A stretch of 64,000 bases of DNA from Brachypterus glaber (taxonomy: Eukaryota > Arthropoda > Insecta > Coleoptera > Kateretidae): assembly GCA_958510825.1 (NCBI GenBank), contig OY294051.1, positions 34,224,393 to 34,288,392 of the forward strand, written 5' to 3'. Shown here piece after piece: positions 22,243-33,192 of the stretch; within the stretch, counting starts at the first letter, position 1, and the number at the start of each line of letters is the position of its first letter. Made by a program: the position numbers and the translations under genes. Below the pieces are notes generated by a model. The model searched no databases and was not told the DNA's origin. It saw nothing but the letters and a program-made list of their open reading frames with translations.

Positions 22243-22386
22243 ATATCGCTTGCACCTGTTATGGTTCAAGTTTTTGCGTCTTTCACTTCTATATTTTAAA
22301 TATTCTTCTTTTGACATTTGAGCCCTTTTTCCTCTTCTTACAATGTTTCCATCGACATCTCTCTTTGGTCCACGTCGCCTTCCCAT
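22243..22386 (-). CDS. Small Arg/Lys-rich first exon, unknown protein
   Basis: From ATG at 22386, 48 codons lead to an excellent donor, CGATAT|GTAAGTTTTA. The start reads MGRRRGPKRDVDGNIVRRG and continues KRAQMSKEEYLKYRSERRKN, ending NHNRCKRY: 22 Arg or Lys among 48 residues and acidic residues in helical spacing, as in a nucleic-acid-binding or nuclear protein. Without splicing the frame ends seven codons later. It lies 404 bp upstream of the DHX36 start on the same strand, in less AT-rich sequence than its surroundings. It could be the first exon of a separate gene, an alternative exon, or a transposon-encoded piece. I do not recognise the family, and no partner exon was found. Confidence 0.45.
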
Positions 22387-22406
22387 TTTTTACTTTTAGT
22401 AGCTTT

Positions 22407-22514
22407 AAAAACTTATTTTTATTTTTATAAACAATTTGCTTGAATAATTTTCAAAACGTTAAAAACTTATTTTTATTTTTATAAACAATTTGCTTGAATA
22501 ATTTTCAAAACGTT
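22407..22514. repeat. Perfect 54-bp tandem duplication
   Basis: 22407-22460 and 22461-22514 are identical (AAAAACTTATTTTT ... TTTTCAAAACGTT). They lie just upstream of the small Arg-rich exon, so the duplication is very recent or an assembly effect. Confidence 0.95.
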
Positions 22515-22587
22515 ATAGTTTGACAAAAACTAACCTCTTTTAGGTTATTTATTGTTTGAGGATAATAAAGGAAACTTCCAACTATCC

Positions 22588-22628
22588 ATTAAAAAAGGGT
22601 CTCTCTATCCAATAAAAAAGGGTCTCTT
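22588..22628. repeat. Short tandem duplication AAAAAAGGGTCTCT
   Basis: Two copies of ATCCATTAAAAAAGGGTCTCT-like sequence, 27 bp apart. Confidence 0.8.
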
Positions 22629-22776
22629 CATTTGGCAGCAGTTCTAAACCGCAGTGAGATGGTTTGAACGGTTCTAATTGAACCTAAAATGAATCAGAAA
22701 ACTGTTTTATTTTGGATGTGCGACTAAATCGTTAAGACTTACTATATCACATGGTTTGAAGTATGCAGGACCAACA

Positions 22777-22804
22777 ATAGGTGGCGCAGTTTTACGCCAC
22801 CTAT
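22777..22804. repeat. Perfect 10-bp-stem hairpin
   Basis: ATAGGTGGCG and CGCCACCTAT enclose an 8-base loop. GC content is unusual for the region. Confidence 0.8.
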
Positions 22805-22859
22805 CGTTTGTACTCATACTAACGGTCGGTAACAAAACCTACCAGCAGATGGAGAGACT

Positions 22860-23439
22860 CTAGTCAAGTACCGGTAAATTTATATAAAATGATAATTCAA
22901 CAAAATTTATTTTTGTTAATTTTTTAGAAAAGGAATAGTCTACAAAACGTACGATTTTTATAATAAATGATTTATGAATGCATTAATACTTAAGTATTAA
23001 TAGTGTGAAATTAACACTGTTAATGTAATTATAATTAATAATTATTAATTCGTTTAATCGTAAGTAGGTATTAATGGAAGTTTACAAATTTATGTGTTGC
23101 TCGTGGTTTATGAATTTACTACATTTTCTGTCTTAATTGCCAAATAATTTTAACATATAACTTAAAAAATATCTCGCTTAATTATTAAGTAAAGCACCAG
23201 TGGAAATATTTTACTATAATATGTGCAAAAACCTAATTTCTTTGTCCCGTTTTTATTTATTGGCCCACTGTTTGGTTGTTCAAAACCCTTACGTGATGGA
23301 CAAAAACGAAAGCTATATTGGAAATCAACATAACTAAATTATCCAAAATCATCTGTCAGATCCAAATCAACTTTCAAAAGTTGAAAATTTGTTGGTCTGT
23401 GTAATTTATCACATGACCTACGTTGCTATTTAAATTTTG
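22860..23439. other. No gene seen
   Basis: AT-rich DNA between the small exon and the large inverted element. Confidence 0.5.
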
Positions 23440-23807
23440 TCTTCCACTGCCCTCCACCTTATCGAATAAAAAATTAAAAAAATATTGAAAATTATAACTT
23501 TTGTTGTGTGATATACATATTTCAAAGGACATGGCACAATTTATAGGAAATTTTGGCCCTCGGTGAAATTCGCTAAATTTTTTATATGTTTTAGTTTATG
23601 CTTTTTAAAAAGAAATTAGGAACGTTTCAAGCACTTTGTATGTACAGTTTTTTTTCTATAATGAAAAAAAAAATATTTTTGCCCCAAACTCCTCATAAAA
23701 ATAAGTTTAATTAGCTTAATGATTAAGAAAAAAGCTTGATTGGTATAAGTCAAACTGATGTCTGTCAATTTTTTTATATATTATTAGTAATATAAAATGA
23801 ATTTAGC

Positions 23808-24510
23808 ATGGCTTTTAGAGTCTTTTTTCAAGTAAATTGCTTTGTATGCAACCGTCAAGGTGGTCAACAGCAGATGCCCCGAATGGGAGGAAATGAAAAC
23901 AAACAGCAGATAGCTTTAACAAGAAGGGATAATAATAACTTGCCTAATATGCAAATACAAAACTATGTAAGAATTTGCTTTAATTGCAATCAATCCATTA
24001 TAGATGAAACTGCAGCAGTTGACGCAGATCCTACTCGCCTCAGGTTAAATGTAGTGAATCAGAGAGGAATTCGGGCATGCCTTGTTTGTAATGCTGAAAA
24101 TAATGTGCATCGCTTATCCTTAGAATGCAGAGCCAATGTATTTATTCACGCTAGAATTTACATTCCTGAAAATGTAAGATGTTGTCCATTACATTTGGAC
24201 CATAGAGGCTTCCTTAATAAAGAATTAATACCTGGGCTACGTTTTATCAATGTGACGTTGCAGTAGCTGCAAGTTCGCGTTTTGAGGACCCCAATTTATT
24301 GAGCGATGAGGAATTTAAAGTTTTATATCCAGTAAATAAATAACAATTTGAAAATTTAGCAACTTATTGCGAACCAGTTCCAGATCCGGTTGTTGTAAGA
24401 CATGTAAGAAGAAAAGATCTTATGGCATTTTTATGCAAAATGAGAATGGGCTGCTCATAGGGCAAGACAAGAAAATGTAGAAGCCATAGAACCAGAAGTT
24501 TTAGACTAAG
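23808..24510 (+). pseudogene. DDE_Tnp_4-type transposase N-terminus, plus copy
   Basis: A 152-codon frame carries paired-cysteine motifs (CFNCNQS, CLVCN, CRANVFIHARIYIPE, RCCPLHLDHRGF) resembling the zinc-binding N-terminus seen ahead of DDE_Tnp_4 (PIF/ISL2EU-like) transposases. After the stop at 24264, with a deletion, similarity continues as SRFEDPNLLSDEEFKVLYPV and then RRKDLMAFLCKMRMGCS, which fits the helix-turn-helix region of that family. Stops at 24340 and beyond, and the absent DDE domain, make it a relic. The family call is from motif memory, not a search. Confidence 0.55.
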
Positions 24511-24639
24511 ATTACTCGTTCCTGTTGAATTTGTTAACTAGATTTTTCTTGATGTTTGTTTTGTTTGTTACATACATTTAGTAATTCATTACTTTCGACT
24601 AGTGATTTAGAATTAATTACAGGCATTAAGTACTTTATA

Positions 24640-25166
24640 AAAAAAGGATCTTAAGACCTGGAACTTGTTCGCAATAGGTTGCTAAATTTTCAAACTGTTA
24701 TTATTTATTTACTGGATATAAAACTTCTCCATCAGTCTTCAAAACGTGAATTTACAGCTACTGCAATTTCACATATATGTTCAAGGAATAACTGCATTTG
24801 TGATCCTCGAATAATATAGGGCTTATTGATAAAAGAAAGCCTCTATGGTCCAAATGTACTGAACATCTTTAGTTTTCAGGAATGTAATTAATGTAATTCT
24901 AAGGATAAGCGATTCAAATTATTTTCAGCATTACAAACATGGCATGACCGAATTCCTCTTTGATTCACTACATTTAACCTGAGGCGAGTAGGATTTGCCT
25001 CAACTGCTGCAGTTTCATCTATAATAGATTGATTGCAATTAAAGCAAATTCTTACATTGTTTTGTATTTGCATATTAGGCAAATTATTATTATCCCTTCT
25101 TGCTAAAGCTATCTGTTGTTTGTTTTCATTTCCTCCCATTCGGGGCAGGAATGTAAATTCTGGCAT
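24640..25166 (-). pseudogene. DDE_Tnp_4-type transposase N-terminus, inverted copy
   Basis: The reverse complement carries the same protein: MGGNENKQQIALARRDNNN, CFNCNQSIIDETAAVEANP, CHVCNAENNLNRLSLE, then after frameshifts SRFED and the tail toward QFENLATYC. It has lost the HARIYIPE segment kept in the plus copy, yet retains a stretch (QMQLFLEHICE) that the plus copy lacks. The two therefore derive from one source by inversion and separate deletions. Confidence 0.6.
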
Positions 25167-25224
25167 TCATAAATACATTTTTTTAATTTTTTTTTGTTTT
25201 TTGATTTTTTTTTGTTTTTTGATT

Positions 25225-25300
25225 TTTTAAAATTATTTGGGAAAATCAATGTACTATTTATATACCATTTACTGTGTAATAGTATATGGAATGCGTAATT
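25225..25300 (-). repeat. Repeat end shared with 34660-34740
   Basis: ATTTGGGAAAATCAATGTAC and ATATACCATTTACTGT, then GGAATGCG, match the reverse complement of 34660-34735. Confidence 0.6.
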
Positions 25301-25682
25301 TGATATTTTAAAAAGATAAACACCTAAGTTTTGTTAATAATTTTTATAATTTATATCTTGTTAAAAATTTATAATTATATAAAAAATGATATATTTGTTT
25401 AAATTGCACTATTTTTTTATAAAAATGTCCTAATGTAATACTGTGAAAAAGAATTGAATCAAGGACACATGTCTTTTGATAAGTACAAGACCATATTCTC
25501 TTATTTTAAGGCTAACATCTTAAATGAAGAGCGCGGATTTCCATTCAAAGACCCGCGCCAGTTATTAGGTTCATAAGAAATGCTAGTCCAAAAATAAGAG
25601 AATTTGGCTTAAAATATAATCGAAAGATGCATTTTCTTGATTCATGGATCCTTTTTTTTAGTGTTCATATTTTAAATCATAT

Positions 25683-25756
25683 CGAGGGCTTCATAGCATA
25701 GGGGCATATCTGCTACATGTTAACACGGTTGATACAGCCCTGTTATGAAGCCCTCG
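25683..25756. repeat. Hairpin with about 19-bp arms
   Basis: CGAGGGCTTCATAGCATAGG at the left pairs with CCCTGTTATGAAGCCCTCG at the right, with a loop of about 34 bases. Confidence 0.8.
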
Positions 25757-25786
25757 GTATGATAGTTATATTGGATAGAAACACAG

Positions 25787-26210
25787 TATTTCACTTTCAA
25801 CTTAGGTTTTCTGTTCTGTTTTACTTCTTATTTTATTATTTTATTAAGTTCTGGAGTTTTAACATGGGTTCCAGTACATTATATTACAAAAACACATATT
25901 CAATTTCTTCTATGTAGAATTTTGGAAATAATTGTTTTTTTTTGTACAAAAAATAAGAGATACACTTTCGGGATTAAAATCGCTTATTATTTTACAAACG
26001 ATTCCCTTAAAACGTATTTCTATTCTGCTTTTCTTCTTATTTCATTCTTTAGTTCAATTTTATATACGTTTTAGTACTTTTTACCAGGTTAGCAAATAAC
26101 TTATTTCACGTATTTCACTAATTTAGTCCTTAAGAAGTATTTCTGTTGCACTTTTCTTCATCTTATTTAATTATTCTGTCCAATTTCAATATGTATTTCA
26201 TTACTTTTTC
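25787..26210. repeat. Degenerate tandem repeat, about three units
   Basis: Segments reading TTTCTGTTCTGTTTTACTTC, TTTCTATTCTGCTTTTCTTC and TTTCTGTTGCACTTTTCTTC, each followed by TTATTT-rich sequence and an ATTTTATAT-like tail, recur at 25807, 26017 and 26140. Confidence 0.45.
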
Positions 26211-27359
26211 CCAATAAAACTGACAATTTAGTCTAAAAAACTTCAAAAATACGTCAGAATATCCTTCACTGACAACACGGAAAAAAAAAATTATAGCTAG
26301 GAGCGCTATAACACACATATCAAGCAAATTATAATCGCTTATTATACAAGGCTTTCTCTTACAATTATGGCAGTCAGTGTAAAAATTTATATGAAATACT
26401 TTAATTGTTTAGTGAATAATAAAATATAACAAATAGTATGGCATTTATAGCTTAAATAGATTTAATTATTGTCCGTGCTAATAATTTTTATAATATAATA
26501 AAATTTCTGTAAATTTATAATAGTGCCTGTAATAAATATAATCGTGTCTGTAATATATATAATCGTTTCCAATTTATTTTTAACATTATTAGTAATTGTG
26601 TCCCTTATAATCTATAGCTTAAATCACTATAATTTGCCACTGTTACCAAATATCTTATAATGTATAGCGCAGAGCCCACTAATTTCTTTCCGTGAAGTTG
26701 TCAAACGAAACAATGCCTACTAGAAAAATATTTTTATGAGGAGTGTAGGGCAAAGTGCTTGAAACGTTCCTAATTCCTTTTAAAAAAGTATAAACTAAAA
26801 CATATAAAAAATTTAGCGAATTTCACCGAGGGCCAAAATTCCCTATAAATTGTGCCATGTCCTTTGAATTTTATATCTCACCCGGTTCAAAAGTTAGTGA
26901 GTGTACCATTTTTTAATTCTTTTAAAAAAGAATAGCCCTAGGTTTACAGCTATATAATCTAGAAATCTGAAATTTAGCATAAGTTTAGATTACATTAACG
27001 AGAATCTAATCCAGGTATAATTATGTTTTTAGAATGCTTTTTTTGCCAAAAAGTTAATAAATTAAACTTAAGAAAAGCTTAAATAGTTCTCAAAAAAATT
27101 TTATGCAATTTTGAGCTGCGACTATTACTCTTGGAGATAGAGGCGAGAAAAAAAATTAAAGAACAATACGCGAGTATACTCGCACTTGACCAATTTTGTT
27201 TTTAGTATATATTTTAAAATTCAAGCTAACCAAAATTTATATTTTATACTCATTTTGCTTTCCCATTTTGAAAATTTTCGGTATTCGTGCAAAAATTTTC
27301 AAGATTTTTTTTGTGTATTTTTGCGTTTAATGACATTTTATCTCGATATAAATCAATTT

Positions 27360-28105
27360 CGAGCAAAAAAAAAAAATTGTCGCTCGGTCAGTCGGTCGGT
27401 CGATCGGTCTGTCCGGGAAATCTTGTAGGCACGATAACTTAAGAACGCTTTAAGCTAGAGACTTGAAATTTGGCATACAGGTATGTTACCAAAAGTTCTC
27501 GCTCGGGATTGTTTTTGGTAAACATTGGGGTGCGGCAAGGGGGGCAAATGGGGAAAAATACATTTTTTTTAGAAAAATTTGAAAATTGCTATATATGGGT
27601 TTTCAAGGTTGCTGAAATTGAATCTGATAAAAAAACTTTTCTAATTCCACCCCCGAGGGGGCGAGGGGGTAAATATTTTTCAATATTATTAATATTTTCT
27701 TCAAAATTGGTATATAGGGGTTTTTGGGGTCGACGAATATGAATCTGATAATATTTTTTTTTCTAATTTCACCCCCTGAGGGGTGGGGGTAGTTTTCGTG
27801 AAAACTGGTGTATTGGGGTTTTTGAGGTTGCTGAAAGTGAATCTGATAATAATTTTTTTCTAAATCCACCCCCTGAGGAGTGGGGGGTAGTTTTCGTGAA
27901 AATTGTTATATTGGGGTTTTTGAGGTTGTTGAAAGTGAATCTGATTATAAAAAAATTCTAACTTTACCCCTAAAGGGGCAGAGGGTAGTTTTCGTGAAAA
28001 TTGGTATATTAAAGTTTTTATGGTTGCTGAAAGTGAATCTGATAATAAAAAATCCATTTTACGGGCGGAGGTGAAAAATGGGAAAGCTCTTTTACTGGGC
28101 AGTGT
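27360..28105 (+). mobile_element. Minisatellite-bearing repeat element
   Basis: A leader (CGGTCAGTCGGTCGGTCGAT at 27386, then TAGAGACTTGAAATTTGGC) is followed by about five units of 95-100 bp from 27540. Each unit contains TTTTCGTGAAAATTGGTATA, GGGGTTTTTGAGGTTGCTGA, AAGTGAATCTGATAA and CCACCCCCTGAGG. It closes with GAAAAATGGGAAAGCTCTTT and ACTGGGCAGTGTATT. A second array with the same closing sequence is at 43620-43941. Several frames over it are shadows of the repeat. Confidence 0.75.
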
Positions 28106-28445
28106 ATTTATTATTTATTTGCAGATTTTAATTATTATATTTAAATGAAAACGCCAACAAATCAAATTTAAGCCGGTCAGCATAAATTGAAGTCCAAAAA
28201 AACATTTTTAGGGGTGTTCCATTCGGTTTAAAATTAATAGCATTTATTGTGAAAATAACGGTTGTCAATGCCCATAGACAATGACCATTGTCATTAAATC
28301 CTTTTAAATAAGCTTTTGATTTATATTTTGATTATACGCATTAATTAAGCTTGATTGGGCTAATAATTTATTAATAATCACACAGCTCCACAAAAAAAAT
28401 CATATTTCATTGGAATCATTGAAATCATTCCAACGGAGTTGTGAT
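28106..28445. other. No gene seen
   Basis: AT-rich DNA without a recognised feature. Confidence 0.5.
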
Positions 28446-28527
28446 AAGGTGGGTGAACCAGTTATTGCCCTCCCCCCCTTAAAATGAAATAAATCCGCCC
28501 CTGGGCTCATGGGCTCACCCACCTTAT
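28446..28527. repeat. Short inverted repeat, AAGGTGGGTGA arms
   Basis: ATAAGGTGGGTGA at 28444 and TCACCCACCTTAT at 28515 enclose a GC-richer core that includes CCGCCCCTGGGCTC, the inverse of a hAT-like end. Confidence 0.55.
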
Positions 28528-28674
28528 ATTACTTCCTATAAATTTTGGGCTGCGCAATTTGAATCTGAATGTATAATTTCTCTATCACTTCAGGTTTTCA
28601 AGAAAAATATTCTTAAAAATACCAATAATGCAATATTTTATGATTTTGACAGAGGCTTTCTCGAAAGCAGATGC

Positions 28675-30490
28675 AATATAGTATTTTCTATAACAAGTAT
28701 GGAATAGACAATATTCCGCGCGAGCAGAAAGTTTGTCATACGAGCCGGCAGGCGAGTATGACGGTCCCGTGAGCGCGAACCCTGATAACACACTTCATCC
28801 TAAGAAGGTTTTTTAATCGTTCCCTTGAAAAGGTTCTCAGCATAGTGCTGTAAACATGCTAAGCATGTTCTTAAAAGGTGCACTGCTGTAGTAGCATAAG
28901 TGCTTCTACTCTAAACATTCTTAGCATGATTTGCTAAGGATATTCCCAAAACATATTCTTAAAATATTCTAATGGGAATATTTTTAGAATAATGCTTTAG
29001 TGCACATGCTTAGCATGATTAGAGTATTTTGCTAAGAATATTCCCAAATACATATTCTTAAAATATTCTAATGGGAATGCTTTTAGAATAATAATATGGC
29101 GTCTATATTATTTTAATTTTATTAGGTTAGAAATACAAATATTCTTAAAATTACTGTTAATAACACAAGTTTTACCCTTAAGTAGTAGAATTAGACATAA
29201 AGTGATTTTTATATAGTTTTAGACAAAAAATTAAAATTATTATATTTTGAAATGATAATTATTTACTATTTCTTTTTCTAAACATTGGATTTTTGTGTGG
29301 CGCATGAATTTTATGTCTGGTAGATAGTTTGCTTTCACAGTAAAACTGCATATCGCATATGAATCTTACCAGATGGATGCTATATCTAAGGATTTTTAAA
29401 TACTTTAATTATTAGGTTTATCACAAAGACGTAAAAATTTTCAACATGTCCAAATTTATGATATCACTCCATGAAAAGGATCGAGTATCATAAAATATAT
29501 TTGAAAGAAAGAGAAAAACAACATTAATGTAGAAATCTGAAACTTTGTTTGCGCATGCGCAATATTCAATATTATTACTTAAATGCATCAAATAAGAATA
29601 TTTTAAGAAGCATGCTAAGAATATTCTTAAAAGTACATGTACCTATTTCTAAGAAAATTCTTAACATGCTTCTTAAAACGTTCTTATTTAATACAGAGGC
29701 TTATAAGAAGCTTCTTAGGAACTACCAGCACGATTAAAAGGGTATCCTTTGCATTTCTTTAATCGTTCTTAGAATATCCTGAGCAAAATATATATGCTTC
29801 TAAGAAACATGCTGTCCTTCCGGCTATTTATTTTAAGAATCTTCTTAGAAGGCTTTTGTGCTATCAGGGAAATGACTATTCCATACGTGTTTTGTTTTTT
29901 CTTCGACTGCAAATATGAAGCACTGTATGGCTTTAAACTGCGGAAGAGGTTAAAAACAAGGTGTTTTTTTGACTCGACATTGTAAATGCAACAAAACATA
30001 TTTTTAAATAAAGCAATTTAATGTTATTTAATAATTTTATCAAATCAGTACTTAAAAAGATTTTTATTTAATTTTAGCACATATTTATAAATTATAATGC
30101 AAAAATTGAAGGTTATGTCAGATTGTTGTGACAGATGTCAGGTTTAAATATTTAATAATAGATGGAGCAGTTATAATTTTTTGAACTAAGTTGATAAAAA
30201 ACTGGTCAAATATTAAGAAAAACTAATAAACTTTATGTAATTTTAAAGCAAAACATTAAATTGCATTAAATTATTCAATATTTCATGGTAAAATATACAT
30301 ATTTTTGCTAATTTTGCTACAGTTTTCTTTACTTTTATAAACAAGAGATGGCACTTCATGTGGTTATTCTAACACTTGATACGGAATATTCATACCGTAT
30401 CTAGAGCTAGAATGGATTCATTCTGTGTTTGAAAAGAGTGTATATTTGCTTACATTCTAAAGCAGTCGTAGAAAAACTTATTTCTACGAC
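28675..30490 (-). repeat. Family C repeat, copy 1, split by a transposon
   Basis: 28675-28779 and 29870-30490 together reproduce the reverse complement of family C (37730-38457 and 52642-53362): ATTCCGCGCGAGCAG, TCATACGAGCCGGCAG, then AATGACTATTCC, GCACTGTATGGCTTTAAAC, TTCATACCGTATCTAGAGCT and TTACATTCTAAAGCAGTCG. The 1090 bp between are a separate insertion. Confidence 0.85.
28780..29869. mobile_element. 1090-bp element with CCCTGATA ends and subterminal repeats
   Basis: Opens CCCTGATAACACACTTC and closes GCTTTTGTGCTATCAGGG. A 3-bp duplication (GAA, now GAA/AAA) is plausible against intact family C copies. Within 300 bp of each end the words AAGAATATTC, TTCTTAAAA and CATGCTAAG recur many times; the centre lacks them. 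It is non-coding. The superfamily is not identified; a 3-bp duplication with dense subterminal repeats recalls CACTA-type elements, but the end is not CACTA. Confidence 0.7.
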
Positions 30491-31547
30491 GAGAGTCAAC
30501 AGATTCAACAATCAATTGATTTAAAGAATAAGATATTTGCATAGGTTCAAAAAAAAACAAAACAACATCTTAAACTTTGAAATGTTTGTTCCTTTTGGTA
30601 TTAAAAGCGCCGGGTGTATTTTTATTGTATCTCTTCGAATTAACTTTCTTAAAATAAATTTTGCACCTCAACTTCCAAATTGATTTCCCTCGCCTATAAT
30701 TATACCCACTTGAGTCCATAATAACCGTAATTTTGTCAACAATCATCCAAAACTTCTCACTCCCCTATGGCGATGTCACACTGGACCTAGGGGACTTTTA
30801 CCTAGAAACCAAAGAGAGAAACTGGCCATGTCTAACAAGAGCCCGAGAACAAGGATAGGAGTATGCGATGTGCGGAGAAGACTGCCTTGTAAACCTGAAG
30901 AATCGTAAGTATCGCCTAACACCTGATTTTTTACGTTATAGTTTTGTAGTAAATAACATACAAAGTTTAATCTTTGCTGAGCAAATATTTTTGATTCTCC
31001 CAAAGTGCGGAATAGGTTAAAATCGAACAGTTAATTATTCATTTAACCTATGGTACCTTAAGGTGTGGGGTTTTGTTTTGCATTTGTCAAACTTTTTCAT
31101 ATTTTTTTAAAAAAAGACGTTGCTGGCAAAAGTCTGGTAATATGAGTTTAAAATAGATGCAAGGAACTTTTTATATTAAGTGATTTGTAAACTGAACTTG
31201 TACTATTTTCCTTTATTTTTGGATTAAGAATTTCTGTTTTAAACCTGAAATTTGCAATGGAGGGATCATTATTTACTACCAAGCGGTAAAGTGTTGTAGT
31301 CAAGTAAAGACTGATTACTTTTACATAAAGTTATGTAGTTCTACAATACATTTTAGGTCCCTGAGAGCTGTTGTTATTGAAAGCTTACCTACTATCTAAT
31401 TTTTTCTCACGTTTTTTTATAAATTGTATAAATTCTATGTCGTATCTTGAACCGTTAGTTACTTAGTTGGTTGTTAGACTTTATTCTGGTCTGGAGAAAA
31501 AATCTGTTAAGTATTTCCGCAGTAATAATGTATTTTTTTTCAGCATA
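30491..31547. other. No gene recognised; possible exons
   Basis: 30770-30915 is GC-richer. On the plus strand GAATC|GTAAGTATCG at 30900 resembles a donor, and on the minus strand TTACGATTCTTCAG at 30912-30899 resembles an acceptor, so a short exon is possible in either direction. One plus frame has an internal stop. Confidence 0.3.
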
Positions 31548-31664
31548 TTAACTTATCAGTATGGCTTTTTCGCTTAACAAAGCAGGAGTGTGGTCATTAA
31601 CGTGGTCACTAGGGTCCACCCCTCGAGCTAAGGGGACGTTCCTGCATTCATCACTAGCCATTTC
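31548..31664 (-). CDS. Possible terminal exon, unknown protein
   Basis: On the minus strand a good acceptor, TATTGACTCTCTTTTGCAG, precedes 38 codons from MASDECRNVPLARGVDPSD to a TAA at 31548. Composition is acidic and protein-like, in contrast to the Ile/Asn/Tyr-rich chance frames of this region. The plus strand also has a 42-codon frame over the same bases starting at 31561, so strand is not certain. No family is recognised and no partner exon was found. Confidence 0.3.
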   Translation of the reverse strand, partial: EMASDECRNVPLARGVDPSDHVNDHTPALLSEKAILIS

Positions 31665-31989
31665 CTGCAAAAGAGAGTCAATAGTATAGCAGAGTAGTTA
31701 CAAATGACTTAAAACTATCGCTCGATAAAAAGTTTTTTGTTCCTCTTACAAGATTCTTCTAACAAGAATAAAAACTCAGGTCCAGACTATGTTACTAGAT
31801 TGATATTAAATTCTTCGTTAGTTTTCTAGAAAAAAAAAAAAAAAACTTTTGGTATTCTAGGTGGGATATAATAATCTATTTTCATTTTTAAGTTAATTTT
31901 TGTCCAAATGCATATCTTTTTTCAGTAAGTATTAACTTGGTCTCTTATCTTTTCTAAAAAATCAGACATAAAAGTAATTAGGTACTTAA

Positions 31990-32485
31990 GTTCTTATAAT
32001 AATAATAATGCATTTATTACAGTCAAAAAACCATATAAAAATAAAATACACATTTGTATATGTAAAAAGTATGAGAAAAAAAATAAAAAGTAGAGTATCA
32101 AATTATCTGAAGCGGAGGAGGCACCAGTTAACAACAACTGGAGAACTAAAAAAAAAATTAGATTGAACTAGAGACCTGAGAAGGCTGTTGGCATATCTAG
32201 AGTATCTATGCGAGCCTGTGTAAACATTTCAGATGCACTGTTTTACCTAGGAAGTCTATGCATTATTGGAAAAGCGTCGTTATAACACACGCGCAAGGTA
32301 CGTCAGGACGCCATTGTATGATTACATCAAAGTTCGGCCGAGTACATGTTACAACAGTAAGTCTTGAAAAGAAAGTTTTCTACATCGGAATAACACATAA
32401 CAAATCGTCTGGCAAGCATATTAGCGCAGACGCATAAAGTCTTATAAGTCCAAACTAGACCTATAGGTTCTAGCTTCATTTATTT
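31990..32485 (-). pseudogene. LINE 3' end with reverse transcriptase C-terminus
   Basis: On the minus strand, from about 32470, a frame reads VWTYKTLCVCANMLARRF and then ENFLFKTYCCNMYSAEL before a stop. A shifted frame then gives NSASEMFTQARIDTLDM, the layout of the C-terminal region after the thumb in L2/Rex-like LINEs (KTYC, then SAS.MF). The 3' end is a TAATAA-type tail at about 31998-32012. Only the last few hundred bases of the element survive. It belongs to a lineage different from the other LINEs in the window. Confidence 0.65.
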
Positions 32486-32509
32486 TAAATAATCGTGTTT
32501 TCTTTTATA

Positions 32510-33192
32510 CAGGGTGATCAATAACGGGCATGCCAAAATTTAAGATGTGATTCTGCATCCAAAAATATCAAAAAAAGTTCCTATAGCCCTAAGGGAGCTA
32601 CGGCCCTTAAAAATTGTAATAAAAATAAGGTTTTAAATTAATAACTCTGGTACCCTTTAAGCTAGAGAGACGAGCTTTTCCACGTATACTAGTATTAATA
32701 AGTGCAATAAGTTTATGTTAATTTATTTTTTTGAATTTATCCAGAGGCGTCTCTAGACGGAAAAATGTATTAGGCTTAACACATTTTTGACCCAAACTTT
32801 TTTATATTTTTTTGGATTTTTTGTAAAAAATATGGATTCCTTGAGTAAAAATACATAAAAAATGTCATATAGTGTAACCCTGTAGGAGCAACCTTTTTCA
32901 AAAAAAAAAGCAATTAAGAGGAAGTAACATTTTGTGCTACCAAAAACGTTACTTTTTAAAAGGCTATTACTCCTTTAATATTAAATTCAGGTGTTTTGGT
33001 GAAGAACACTTTTTTGCTCAGTTTTAAATGAAGAATCACCCTGCAGCATTGAAATTTTATTGATGCTTTTTTTTATTCCCCATTCAATATGTCATCTTCG
33101 AAGGACCGTAGCTCCCTTATAGAAACTTTTTTCATATATTTGGATGTAGAATCACCTCTTAAATTTTGACATGGCAGTTACTGATCACCCTG
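32510..33192. mobile_element. Mariner-type MITE, 683 bp, TA target site
   Basis: CAGGGTGATCAATAACGGGC at the left and GGCAGTTACTGATCACCCTG at the right, each flanked by TA (32508-32509, 33193-33194). The arms continue with GATTCTGCATCCA / GGATGTAGAATC. No transposase frame. Confidence 0.85.

Larger units (their letters stand above)
23440..26920. mobile_element. 3.4-kb inverted-repeat element with transposase relics
   Basis: The ends match in inverse orientation over about 190 bp: 23515-23700 against 26725-26890 (TCAAAGGACATGGCACAATT, TTTTGGCCCTCGG, GGAACGTTTCAAGCACTTTG). Inside are two opposed copies of a transposase N-terminus. The catalytic domain is missing from both, so this is a rearranged, non-autonomous descendant of a DDE transposon. 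Confidence 0.65.

Noticed and set aside
27470..28074. Several frames with repeated residues
   Set aside because: They are translations of the minisatellite on both strands.
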